DNA of 6,376 nt from Thiohalobacter sp. (GCA_027010005.1 JALVCM010000521.1:1-6376), one strand, 5' to 3'. Positions 1 to 6,132 are shown, numbered from the stretch's first letter. Numbers and translations are program-made. Notes: a model not told the origin generated them from the letters alone.

Positions 1-756
1 CATCACAATCAGTTTGGCCGGTTCACGGCTGCCACGCGAGACAGAAAGCAGCGCGCCCATGCCGAGTTTTTCCATGTCTTTTTCTTCCAGTACCTGCACC
101 TTGAGCGCGGGGAAGTCTTTTTTCAGTGCCATGGCCTCGTCGGCCAGGTCGGACGGGGTGCAGTAGTTGCCAGGACGGTTGCCCAGCGTGCGGGCGAGGT
201 TCATGCCGTGCGCCACGGCGGCACCGGCAGCGATGCCTTCACGCACAGCGTCCAGCTCATCGCGGCCGGCAGCGATGACACTGAGGCGCCGCAGTGGCCG
301 TTTGGGCGGTTTGGGATCGCTCTTGAGTTCATCAAAGCGGTACACCGCATCTTCGCTGGCCGCGGCAAGCTGTTGTGCCTTCCAGCGTGTGTCACGGTCT
401 TTGACTTCTACCTCGGTCAGCCAGCTGGCGGCATCGGTTGCACCACTGTTGTGGATGGCACAGGCGGCCGCCGAAGCCATCCGGTTGAAGGCCTGGGGCG
501 AAAGCTTTTTATCCTTGCCACAGCCTACCACCAGGACTCGTTTGGCCTTGACGCGGCCGGCCGGGTTGAGAATCAGCGTGGTCTTTCCACTGCCGGTATC
601 GATATCACCCTGCCGGATCAGGCTGCTGATCTGCCCGCGGCTGGCCTTGTCGAGGCGTGCGGCGGCCGGTGAAAGGCGGCGGGGTGATGAAACGGCGACC
701 ACCACACAGCCGTTTGCAAGCTTGTCGGCGTCACCGGTTTTGGCGTTGAAGTCCAT
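1..756 (-). CDS. pepA: Leucyl aminopeptidase PepA, N-terminal half (partial, runs off the window)
   Basis: Cytosolic M17 metallo-aminopeptidase that removes N-terminal residues from peptides; in E. coli PepA is also a DNA-binding protein (XerCD recombination, carAB control). The reverse complement reads 252 codons without a stop from the ATG at 756 to the window edge. The family is about 500 residues, so about half is present. Recognisable M17 blocks are residues 186-205 (NLARTLGNRPGNYCTPSDLA) and 225-243 (EKDMEKLGMGALLSVSRGS), which lead into the catalytic domain. The metal-binding and catalytic Lys/Asp residues lie beyond the edge and cannot be checked. The start is supported by a GAGGGAG purine run about 7 bases upstream. 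It is divergent from lptF, the same order as in E. coli. The N-terminal domain is diverged, as is usual for this family. Confidence 0.95.
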   Translation of the reverse strand, partial: MDFNAKTGDADKLANGCVVVAVSSPRRLSPAAARLDKASRGQISSLIRQGDIDTGSGKTTLILNPAGRVKAKRVLVVGCGKDKKLSPQAFNRMASAAACAIHNSGATDAASWLTEVEVKDRDTRWKAQQLAAASEDAVYRFDELKSDPKPPKRPLRRLSVIAAGRDELDAVREGIAAGAAVAHGMNLARTLGNRPGNYCTPSDLADEAMALKKDFPALKVQVLEEKDMEKLGMGALLSVSRGSREPAKLIVM

Positions 757-878
757 GAACTGCTCCCTCGGTTGGAATTTCGTTGCGTTATGCTGGATTA
801 TCGGTATCGCGCAAATTTAACAGGCCGGGCGTGGTTTTGAAATGCCGCGCCGGCCGGACAGGAAAATCATCACGCCCC
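757..878. promoter_or_regulatory. Divergent promoter region between pepA and lptF
   Basis: This 122-base gap must contain the start signals of both divergent genes. Toward pepA (minus strand) there is a GATAAT -10-like hexamer at 797-802 but no good -35, and an alternative TTGCGC / CATAAC pair spaced by 16. Toward lptF there are weak pairs: TTGGAA (772-777) with GATTAT (796-801) at 18-base spacing, or TTGCGT (783-788) with TATCGC (805-810) at 16. None is a strong consensus match. The location is supported by gene orientation; the exact hexamers are uncertain. Confidence 0.4.
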
Positions 879-1940
879 ATGTCTTCCGTCATGCATCGCT
901 ACCTCGGCCGGGAATTGCTGCGTTACTGGCTGGCCTTCACGCTGGTGCTGTGGCTGGTGCTGCTGGCGGCGCGCTTTTCATTGTACCTCGGGCAGGCTGC
1001 CAGCGGACGTATTCCGGCCGATGTGGTGTTGTGGTTACTGGGCCTGAAATCTGTGGGGTTTTTTGTGTTTCTGTTGCCTCTGACCCTGTTCCTGGCACTG
1101 CTGTGGTTACTGGGACGCCTGAACCAGGATAGCGAGGCGCTGGCAATGGCCGCCAGCGGTGTCGGACCCTGGCAATGGTACCGGGCATTTGCGGTGCCGG
1201 TACTGCTGGCGGCGTTACTGGTGGCGGTGCTGAGCACCTGGCTGGTCCCGCACACCGCAGCACAGGGCTACCGTCTGCGCGCCGAGGCGGAGCAACGCCT
1301 GGATGCGTCGGCGCTGGCGCCGGGACGCTTTAATTTCCTGCGCGGTGGCAAGTGGACCGTCTACGCACAGCGTGCCGGTAGTGCGCCCGGCTCACTGGAA
1401 GATATTTTTATCCATATCGACCGGCAGCCACGCCCGCAGGTGCTGGTGGCGCAACGCGCCTCGGTCGAAAACAGCGAGGCTGGCCGTTACCTGGTACTCG
1501 GCGAGGGTTACCAGTATGACGGCCGGGCCGGTCAGGCGGACTATCGCCGGCTGCGCTTCAAGAACTACCGGATACGCCTTGATCCCTCACACGTGAGCGT
1601 GCCGGACAAGCAGGATGCAGTGCCCACAGCAGCGCTTGTCGGTAACACGACAGCGGCGGCCGGTGCCGAACTGGCCATGCGGATTGCCAGGCCAGTGAGT
1701 GTACTGGTGCTGGCACTGATCGCCGTACCGCTGGCACGTTTCCGTCCTGTCACCAGCCGCTACACACCACTCTGGCTGGGAGTGCTGGTATTTACCGTGT
1801 ATTTCAGTTTGCTCGGCGTCGGACGATTGTGGATCGAGCAGGGCAGGTTGCCGGCTACGGTGGGCCTGTGGTGGGTACATGTCGTGGTGCTGGCACTGGC
1901 GGCCATGCTGGTCTTTCTGCAGCGGCGATTTGCACCATGA
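879..1940 (+). CDS. lptF: LPS export ABC transporter permease LptF
   Basis: Inner-membrane subunit of the LptB2FG complex, which extracts lipopolysaccharide from the inner membrane and pushes it onto the Lpt bridge. The product is 353 residues, close to the usual ~360. Layout: three N-terminal membrane segments (about 13-35, 47-80, 102-122), a periplasmic beta-jellyroll (about 125-255), then three C-terminal segments (about 262-277, 285-305, 325-347). Family features include the N-terminal RYLGRELL and the AELAMRIARPVSVLVLALIAVPLA stretch (split here by position, 262-287). The frame stays open upstream to a TTG at 783, but the ATG at 879 is preferred because homology begins just after it and an AGGA lies at 860-863. 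That spacing is long, and the ATG at 891 is a possible alternative. The stop overlaps the lptG start by four bases, giving translational coupling. Confidence 0.95.
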   Translation: MSSVMHRYLGRELLRYWLAFTLVLWLVLLAARFSLYLGQAASGRIPADVVLWLLGLKSVGFFVFLLPLTLFLALLWLLGRLNQDSEALAMAASGVGPWQWYRAFAVPVLLAALLVAVLSTWLVPHTAAQGYRLRAEAEQRLDASALAPGRFNFLRGGKWTVYAQRAGSAPGSLEDIFIHIDRQPRPQVLVAQRASVENSEAGRYLVLGEGYQYDGRAGQADYRRLRFKNYRIRLDPSHVSVPDKQDAVPTAALVGNTTAAAGAELAMRIARPVSVLVLALIAVPLARFRPVTSRYTPLWLGVLVFTVYFSLLGVGRLWIEQGRLPATVGLWWVHVVVLALAAMLVFLQRRFAP

Positions 1941-3004
1941 AGCGCCTGGACCGTTATATTGTACGTTCACTGGTGTCGGCGACGCTGCTGGCCTGGCTGG
2001 TGGTGATATCGCTCGAGGGTGTGTTCAGTTTTCTGGGTGAGCTGGGTGATATCGGGCGCGGGCAGTATGGCTGGCAGGACGCGATCCTGTTCACCGGCCT
2101 GTCGTTACCGGCGCGGGCCTGGCAGTCCTTCCCGATGGCTGTTCTGATCGGCACATTGCTGGGGCTTGGTAACCTTGCGGCGCGGGGGGAACTGAATGCT
2201 TTCCGGCTGGCTGGTTGCTCACCGGTACGTCTCGGTGCCTCGGTGCTGCTGGCGGGTATATGCATGCTGTTGTTTGCCTTGCCACTCGGCGAAGTGGTTG
2301 CACCGGCTGCCAGCCAGGCGGCGACTTCACTGCGTACAAAGGCTGTTTTCAATGACGTCGGTGTCCAGCGCGGGAGAGGATTCTGGGTGCGCAGGGGACA
2401 GCAGATGATCCATGTCGGGCGTGCCGGGAAAGACGGCAGTCTTTCCGATATTCATCTGTACAGCCTCGACACACAGCCACAACTGGTGGCAGCCAGCGTA
2501 GTCGAGCGTGCGGTCTATACCGGGGAAAAAGGCTGGCGCCTGGAAAAGCTCCGTCGCACCCGGTTTAACGATGATGAAGTGTCGCTTGAGTCACAGGAAG
2601 CGGTAGCAGGTGTCGAGCTGGTCGACCCCGGGCTGGCCCGTTTACTGGCACACCAGTCCGATGCATTTTCACTACAGGAACTGTGGCGTTACATCAAGGG
2701 GCTGGAACAGGGCGGCATGCAGGTCGACCGTTACCGCCTGGAATTCTGGCAACGCCTGGTCGCACCACTGGCCGTACTGGCGATGCTGATATTGTCGATA
2801 GGCATGGTGCTGGGACCACTGGGTCGCCAGGGTGTCGGTTTGAGAGTACTGGCCGGCGTCATCATCGGATTAGTGTTCAAGCTCGGCAGTGATACGGTAG
2901 CCCACGCCGGGCTGGTGTATGGCAGCCCCGCATGGGTGACGGCACTGCTGCCTTCGTTACTGGTGTTCGTGGTTGCCCTGGTACTGGCACGACGTACAGT
3001 TTGA
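1937..3004 (+). CDS. lptG: LPS export ABC transporter permease LptG
   Basis: Partner permease of LptF in the LptB2FG lipopolysaccharide extractor of the inner membrane. The product is 355 residues, typical for the family. It has the same 3 + jellyroll + 3 architecture: membrane segments at about 12-35, 50-80 and 97-122, a periplasmic domain at about 125-255, and segments at about 272-292, 300-317 and 332-351. Diagnostic family stretches are FWVRRGQQMIHV at 139-150, LWRYIKGLEQGG at 249-260 and the following RYRLEFWQRLVAPLAVLAM. The ATG at 1937 lies in an ATGA overlap with the lptF stop; the frame is open further upstream to 1829, but that part is lptF in another frame and unlike LptG. No separate promoter is seen, so it is probably transcribed from the lptF promoter. 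A palindrome 28 bases downstream may end the transcript. Confidence 0.95.
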   Translation: MKRLDRYIVRSLVSATLLAWLVVISLEGVFSFLGELGDIGRGQYGWQDAILFTGLSLPARAWQSFPMAVLIGTLLGLGNLAARGELNAFRLAGCSPVRLGASVLLAGICMLLFALPLGEVVAPAASQAATSLRTKAVFNDVGVQRGRGFWVRRGQQMIHVGRAGKDGSLSDIHLYSLDTQPQLVAASVVERAVYTGEKGWRLEKLRRTRFNDDEVSLESQEAVAGVELVDPGLARLLAHQSDAFSLQELWRYIKGLEQGGMQVDRYRLEFWQRLVAPLAVLAMLILSIGMVLGPLGRQGVGLRVLAGVIIGLVFKLGSDTVAHAGLVYGSPAWVTALLPSLLVFVVALVLARRTV

Positions 3005-3031
3005 TTGAGACATCCCCGTCATTACGAGCGC

Positions 3032-3097
3032 AGAGTTTCAAGGGGTCAGAGTACTTGATATTCATGAATATCAAGTACTCTGACCCCTTGAAACTCT
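3032..3097. repeat. Perfect 66-bp palindrome between convergent genes (REP/MITE-like)
   Basis: Two 32-base arms (3032-3063 and 3066-3097) are exact reverse complements around a central AT, so the whole 66 bp equals its own reverse complement. The arm contains AAGGGGTCAGAGTACTTG followed by ATATTC. Such GGGGTCAG / CTGACCCC arms resemble short palindromic elements I associate with REP-type tyrosine transposases in proteobacteria; that family link is from memory and not verified. It lies between the lptG stop and the stop of the convergent RDD gene, so it could act as a bidirectional terminator or an mRNA 3' stabiliser. No target-site duplication is obvious. Confidence 0.9.
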
Positions 3098-3115
3098 TAC
3101 GGGTCAGGTTTTTTT
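3081..3115 (+). terminator. Possible lptG terminator: alternative hairpin plus seven Ts
   Basis: TGACCC (3081-3086) can pair with GGGTCA (3101-3106) across a 14-base loop, and GG plus seven Ts (3109-3115) follow. This would compete with the pairing of the same TGACCC inside the longer palindrome. Either fold puts a hairpin just upstream of the T run in lptG read-through RNA. The six-pair stem is modest, and the T run is also the reverse of the lysine-rich end of the convergent gene, so this may be partly coincidental. Confidence 0.4.
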
Positions 3116-3565
3116 CTGTTTCCGGCCTGCGTGCGGGTTCTGTTCAAGCTGCACAATACGGGTTTCCGAATAGCGGTCATGCCAGGTCAGTTTGTCACGG
3201 TCGACCAGCATCCACAGGTAACCGGCACCAAACAGCAGGGCGGAAGGAATGGCGACCAGGAAACGTAATAATGCCTGCCACAGGGTAATCGGGCCGGGAT
3301 TGATATTGCGTAACTGAAGCCTCCAGCTGCGCATCCCCAGTGTCTGCCCGCCGTGCATCCAGAACCAGCTGTAGAAGAAAAAGCTGATAAACAACAGGTA
3401 GGTTGTCAGAAACGGGCTGTGCTGGATGGCTTCACCGCCGGTAAACGGCAGCAGGATCGCCGTGGCAATGAACATGATGGCCAGCAGCAGCAATGAGTCA
3501 TAGAGTAGTGCAGCAAGCCGGCGGAAAAGTCCGGCGGGCGGCGGCTGGCGTAAGGAATCGGCCAT
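3104..3565 (-). CDS. RDD family membrane protein
   Basis: Predicted small integral inner-membrane protein of 153 residues, within the normal size for single-domain RDD proteins. Function is not established for this subgroup; some RDD proteins elsewhere are linked to ion or osmotic stress transport, which should not be transferred here. Domain signs: R15/R16 and D23 in the first membrane segment (about 16-40), a second segment at about 52-70 ending in WFWMHGGQTLGMRSWRLQL (67-85), a third at about 94-120, and the closing DRDKLTWHDRYSETRIV (122-138). The C-terminal tail is basic (RKQKKT). The ATG at 3565 has AGGA five bases upstream. It is convergent with lptG, separated by 99 bases that hold the palindrome. 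Confidence 0.85.
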   Translation of the reverse strand: MADSLRQPPPAGLFRRLAALLYDSLLLLAIMFIATAILLPFTGGEAIQHSPFLTTYLLFISFFFYSWFWMHGGQTLGMRSWRLQLRNINPGPITLWQALLRFLVAIPSALLFGAGYLWMLVDRDKLTWHDRYSETRIVQLEQNPHAGRKQKKT

Positions 3566-3614
3566 GGTTGTCCTGATCGGTCAGCGGTAAGTTCCGGTAG
3601 TGTCTGATTTATCT

Positions 3615-3640
3615 GTCATCCCGGCCTGCGCCGGCATGAC
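3615..3640. repeat. GTCAT-type palindromic intergenic repeat (single hairpin)
   Basis: GTCATCCCGGC (3615-3625) and GCCGGCATGAC (3630-3640) form an 11-pair stem with one C/C mismatch and a CTGC loop. The same GTCAT-CCGG core recurs in the element at 4917-4994. Repeats of this look are common dispersed intergenic elements in proteobacteria. It lies upstream of the sigma-54-like promoter. It is not followed by a T run. Confidence 0.65.
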
Positions 3641-3676
3641 TCCATTGTGGAAAGTGCATGACTAATGTACGACCTC

Positions 3677-3692
3677 TGGCACGCTTGCTGCA
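3677..3692 (+). promoter_or_regulatory. Sigma-54 (RpoN) type -24/-12 promoter candidate
   Basis: TGGCAC (3677-3682), five-base spacer GCTTG, then CTGCA (3688-3692). The sigma-54 consensus is TGGCAC-N5-TTGCA; only the first base of the -12 element differs, and the invariant GG-N10-GC spacing is exact (GG 3678-3679, GC 3690-3691). The predicted start, about 12 bases downstream near 3702-3704, falls directly before the first leader hairpin. No enhancer-binding site was identified upstream. One motif match in isolation can be chance, but position and orientation suit the downstream operon. Confidence 0.5.
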
Positions 3693-3702
3693 ACGGTGAC
3701 AA

Positions 3703-3814
3703 GCGGGGTTTGCTGTGCTATGAAACCCCTGTGGGATATGTGTTTTTAAAAAGCATACCCCGGACGGGATCGCCGCAAGGCGGGAAAACAACAAAAGCAC
3801 GAAGGAGTATCTGG
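3703..3814 (+). ncRNA. Structured 5' leader of the three-gene operon (unassigned RNA element)
   Basis: Three hairpins can be drawn between the predicted transcription start and the first gene. P1 is GGGGTTT (3705-3711) with AAACCCC (3723-3729), 11-base loop. P2 is GGG-TATG (3733-3740, A3736 bulged) with CATACCC (3754-3760), extended by T/A pairing inside the loop. P3 is CGCC-GCAA-GGCG (3771-3782), a GNRA tetraloop. CCC at 3727-3729 could pair instead with GGG at 3733-3735, giving alternative folds. An A-rich single strand and the AAGGAG ribosome site follow. I could not match it to a known riboswitch class; c-di-GMP, guanidine and fluoride types were considered by eye and do not fit. Confidence 0.4.
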
Positions 3815-4168
3815 ATGAGTGTCTATGCCGAGCTGGCGGACATCCCCGGTGTGATTGCGGCTGGCGAATATGCCTACCGTGGTGACCGCTACAGTTACAA
3901 GGGCCAGCTAAACGACGAAATGGCGCGCATGGCTTCCATCATGTGCCGCGCTACCACCATGGGAACCCACATGCAGGCAGAGATTCTCTGCGCCAACAGC
4001 GAGAACTGCCTGTTTGACCCTGCGCACGGCTGGATGGTGCGTGGCCCCCAGTTCAGCGTGTGCGTAGTGGCCAATGTGTTCTGCTTTCTGCAAAACGAAG
4101 CCGGTCTGTTGAACCGCGTGATGAAACAGATGCAGGACAAACTTGCTGACGTAGAAGAAATGATCTAG
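3815..4168 (+). CDS. DUF2173-like small protein A (first of three tandem paralogues)
   Basis: 117-residue protein, no signal peptide or membrane segment, so probably cytosolic. Size and sequence resemble DUF2173-type, roadblock-like small proteins, whose function is unknown; the assignment is from recognition, not a search. Key features: DIPGVIAAGEY (9-19), a central helix region with C44 and C59, and the core HGWMVRGPQF-SVCVVANVFCF (71-91) followed by NEAGLLNRVM. The core is clearly shared with the third gene, including a C83-x6-C90 pair. The ATG at 3815 is chosen because AAGGAG (3802-3807) sits seven bases before it; the frame is open back to an ATG at 3665, but that 50-residue extension overlaps the promoter and leader. 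First gene of a probable operon. Confidence 0.85.
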   Translation: MSVYAELADIPGVIAAGEYAYRGDRYSYKGQLNDEMARMASIMCRATTMGTHMQAEILCANSENCLFDPAHGWMVRGPQFSVCVVANVFCFLQNEAGLLNRVMKQMQDKLADVEEMI

Positions 4169-4206
4169 CCCCGGTCACCCTACCGGCAGGCAGTTGGAGA
4201 ATAATG

Positions 4207-4545
4207 ATGAGCAGTCTTGATAACCTGATGAACCTGCACGGCGCCGCCGCTGCATTTGAATTTTCGGACACCGGAGAGCTGACCAACCACCGCATCTCCG
4301 ATGAATCGGACCTGACCCCCGATGCGCTGGACCTTCTCGCGCACGTATTCGTGGCCAATATCGCCATTGCCACCATGCAGGCACGCGGCTGGGAGAAGAC
4401 CACCGGGCAGGGTGGTTTCTATCCCGTGCAGGGTTTCACCCTGGTCGGCCTGGAATGGTCTGCCGTGGGTAATGGCCAGCGTGGCGTGGTACTGCGCAAC
4501 AACGATTGTGATTTCGAGGCGGCCTATGCCGCGCTGGACAGTTGA
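4207..4545 (+). CDS. DUF2173-like small protein B, diverged paralogue
   Basis: 112-residue acidic cytosolic-type protein. It aligns in outline with its neighbours: an N-terminal LMNLHGAAAAFEFSDTGEL (7-25) strand pair, a middle helix with LTPDALDLLAHVF (36-48), and a C-terminal core FYPVQGFTLVGLEWSAVGN (71-89) ending in FEAAYAAL. This matches the GW-V-G ... V-N pattern of proteins A and C, but the two core cysteines are absent; its only cysteine is C101. Two adjacent ATGs exist at 4204 and 4207. GGAG (4196-4199) is four bases from the first and seven from the second, favouring 4207. It follows protein A by 38 bases, probably on one transcript. Membership of the family is inferred from the alignment by eye and is less certain than for A and C. 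Confidence 0.82.
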   Translation: MSSLDNLMNLHGAAAAFEFSDTGELTNHRISDESDLTPDALDLLAHVFVANIAIATMQARGWEKTTGQGGFYPVQGFTLVGLEWSAVGNGQRGVVLRNNDCDFEAAYAALDS

Positions 4546-4554
4546 GCACGGCAC

Positions 4555-4887
4555 ATGATTAAACACTTACTCGCACTCGACGGCGTGTTCGTTATCTGCC
4601 ACTTCCGCGACGACGGCGTGCTGGTGGAAGGCTACGGCATGCTCGGTGATGACATGATGGTGCGCCTCGCCAAGTTCGCGCACGACTACAAACGTATGGT
4701 GCAGGGCAATACCGACCAGTTTTCGATGTTTACCGGCATACCCGGCTGGACGCCACCGGGCGGCTGGATCGTGCGCGGTGCAAAAGCCACCGTGTGCAGT
4801 GTCGGCAACCTGGTGTGCTTCATCGATAATGAAGAAGCCTCGCTCAACGAGGTGATGAAAGAGTTGACGGAAGCTTCGCGCTACTGA
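4555..4887 (+). CDS. DUF2173-like small protein C, third paralogue
   Basis: 110-residue cytosolic-type protein, the nearest of the three to the DUF2173-type pattern as I know it. N-terminal LLALDGVFVICHFRDDGVLVEGYG (5-28), a helix with MMVRLAKFAHDYKRM (34-48), then WTPPGGWIVRGAKATVCSVGN (65-85) and LVCFIDNEEASLNEVM (86-101). The C81-x6-C88 pair occupies the same place as C83/C90 of protein A. It starts nine bases after the stop of protein B; the ribosome site is weak (TTGAGC at 4542-4547), so translation is probably coupled to B. No function is known. Three paralogues in one operon suggest a hetero-oligomer, since roadblock-type domains usually dimerise; that is inference. Confidence 0.85.
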   Translation: MIKHLLALDGVFVICHFRDDGVLVEGYGMLGDDMMVRLAKFAHDYKRMVQGNTDQFSMFTGIPGWTPPGGWIVRGAKATVCSVGNLVCFIDNEEASLNEVMKELTEASRY

Positions 4888-4916
4888 TTCCCGGGAACCT
4901 CGGATCAATTCCTTTA

Positions 4917-4994
4917 CCGTCAGATCCCGGCGGAGGCCGGGATCCAGGCGGTTTAATCAGGCAATATGGATTCCGGTATTCACCGGAATGACGG
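4917..4994. repeat. Two-hairpin palindromic intergenic element with inverted ends
   Basis: Ends CCGTCA (4917-4922) and TGACGG (4989-4994) are inverted repeats. Inside are two perfect 8-pair hairpins: ATCCCGGC-ggag-GCCGGGAT (4924-4943) and ATTCCGGT-attc-ACCGGAAT (4970-4989). It shares the GTCA(T)-CCGG core with the single hairpin at 3615-3640, so both are probably members of one dispersed family, like the small non-autonomous elements common between genes in many proteobacteria. It lies 29 bases after the last small gene and could also cap that operon's mRNA and that of the convergent fic gene, though no T run follows. Confidence 0.7.
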
Positions 4995-5028
4995 GGATAC
5001 AACCCTTTGTAGCTTAACCTGGCGCCAT

Positions 5029-6129
5029 TTATTGCTGGTCAGTAATTTTCCAGAGATCTTCAAATGACATGAGTGCAGCCCTTCGCCCACTAGCGGGACG
5101 CAACTCTATAATGACTCCGGCATTCTTGAGTGTTCGAACATACTGTGCGGCACGCTGACGTTGAATATCGAGCCTTCTATGGACCTCGTTAGCTCCAAAC
5201 ACGGGGGAATCGAAAAGCATATCAAGAATATATATGCTCTTGTCCGAGCGAAGCAGCTCACTAATCTGCCGCTTCTTGGTCTCGTATAGTTCGTTTATTT
5301 GGCGTACTAACTGCAGATTTCTCTCAGCCTGATCGATTAATGCACCTAGAAAATACTGGATCCAGCCTAACCAGTCTCCCTTGCTGGATACTTGCTCCAG
5401 CTTGTCAATATAAGTGTCACGATCTGCTTCAAAATATCGGCTTATATACAATGAAGGACTCACAATACAACCTTTCTTCATAAGGAAGAGCGGAATTAAT
5501 AAACGTCCGATGCGACCATTCCCGTCGTCGAAGGGATGAATTAGCTCGAATTGCGCATGTACAAGAGCAGTCTGGATAATAGGATCCAGCTTGTCATCCT
5601 GAATATTGATAAATGAAATAAAGCCTTCAAGTAAGTCATTCAAGGCAGTTGGTGGCGGAGGTACGTATGTTGCCTCTTCAATGCTGCAGCCTCCTGGTCC
5701 AATCCAGTTTTGTGTGTCTCTGAATTTACCTGGATTTTTACCTTTACCGCGGACACCCTGCATCAGTATTTCATGCATTTGACGAATTAAATGAAGAGAA
5801 ACCGGCTGCTCCGCAAGTATCTGTCCTGCAGTGCGAAGGGTATTGTGGTAGTTTAAAATTTCCTGGATGTCGGCTTTCTTTTCTGGCTCGAACTCCTCAC
5901 CAGCTTGTTGCTGGTAAACCTCATTGGCGGTGGCGATTGTTCCTTCGATTCGTGATGATAATTCTGCCTCTTTCATTAATAGCGGTGACAGGAGTATTTC
6001 AGGATTGACCAGACTCTCAAGCAAACCGTCATACCGGGACAGGCATGCGTTCGCCTTCCCTACGAGGGCTATAACAGGTTCCAGCACCAAATCTTTTGGT
6101 GGAAATAATAGCGGGCTGCAGGGTTTCAT
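5029..6129 (-). CDS. Fic-family AMP-transferase with N-terminal inhibitory helix and C-terminal winged helix
   Basis: Fic enzymes usually transfer AMP from ATP to a hydroxyl of a target protein. The 366-residue product shows a Fic N-terminal domain with SSRIEG (58-63), the S-xxx-E-G inhibitory motif of class II self-inhibited Fic proteins. The catalytic motif HPFDDGNGRIGR (198-209) is complete, with H198 as the base and the R206/R209 nucleotide-binding residues. The C-terminal ~75 residues (SIYILDMLFDSPVFGANEVHRRL onward) look like a winged helix-turn-helix. The ATG at 6129 matches where homologues usually begin; in-frame ATG 6144 and TTG 6153 are alternatives, and none has a clear ribosome site. 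TATACA eight bases before the ATG could give a leaderless mRNA. Target is unknown. Codon use is AT-rich (24 of 60 G+C at 5281-5340, against 39 of 60 at 2281-2340 in lptG), suggesting acquisition. Confidence 0.92.
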   Translation of the reverse strand: MKPCSPLLFPPKDLVLEPVIALVGKANACLSRYDGLLESLVNPEILLSPLLMKEAELSSRIEGTIATANEVYQQQAGEEFEPEKKADIQEILNYHNTLRTAGQILAEQPVSLHLIRQMHEILMQGVRGKGKNPGKFRDTQNWIGPGGCSIEEATYVPPPPTALNDLLEGFISFINIQDDKLDPIIQTALVHAQFELIHPFDDGNGRIGRLLIPLFLMKKGCIVSPSLYISRYFEADRDTYIDKLEQVSSKGDWLGWIQYFLGALIDQAERNLQLVRQINELYETKKRQISELLRSDKSIYILDMLFDSPVFGANEVHRRLDIQRQRAAQYVRTLKNAGVIIELRPASGRRAALMSFEDLWKITDQQ

Positions 6130-6132
6130 TAA

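Noticed and set aside
167..820. Long plus-strand open frames across 167-820 and 208-672
   Set aside because: They lie antisense to pepA, whose minus-strand reading has clear M17 motifs; the plus-strand translations are low-complexity Ala/Ser/Arg and match nothing.
1829..1936. N-terminal extension of LptG upstream of 1937
   Set aside because: This stretch is lptF coding sequence in another frame, and the Gly/Ala-rich translation is unlike any LptG N-terminus.
3665..3814. 50-residue N-terminal extension of small protein A from the ATG at 3665
   Set aside because: It would cover the sigma-54-like site and leader hairpins, has no ribosome site, and does not resemble the family; AAGGAG before 3815 decides the start.
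3703..3814. Known riboswitch (c-di-GMP, mini-ykkC/guanidine, fluoride, preQ1) in the leader
   Set aside because: None of the invariant core sequences of these classes can be lined up by eye; only generic hairpins are visible.
5000..5028. Second attachment-site copy of the tRNA-Glu 3' end
   Set aside because: No stretch resembling the tRNA end (CTAGGGAGCACCA or its complement) was found at the far edge of the AT-rich segment.
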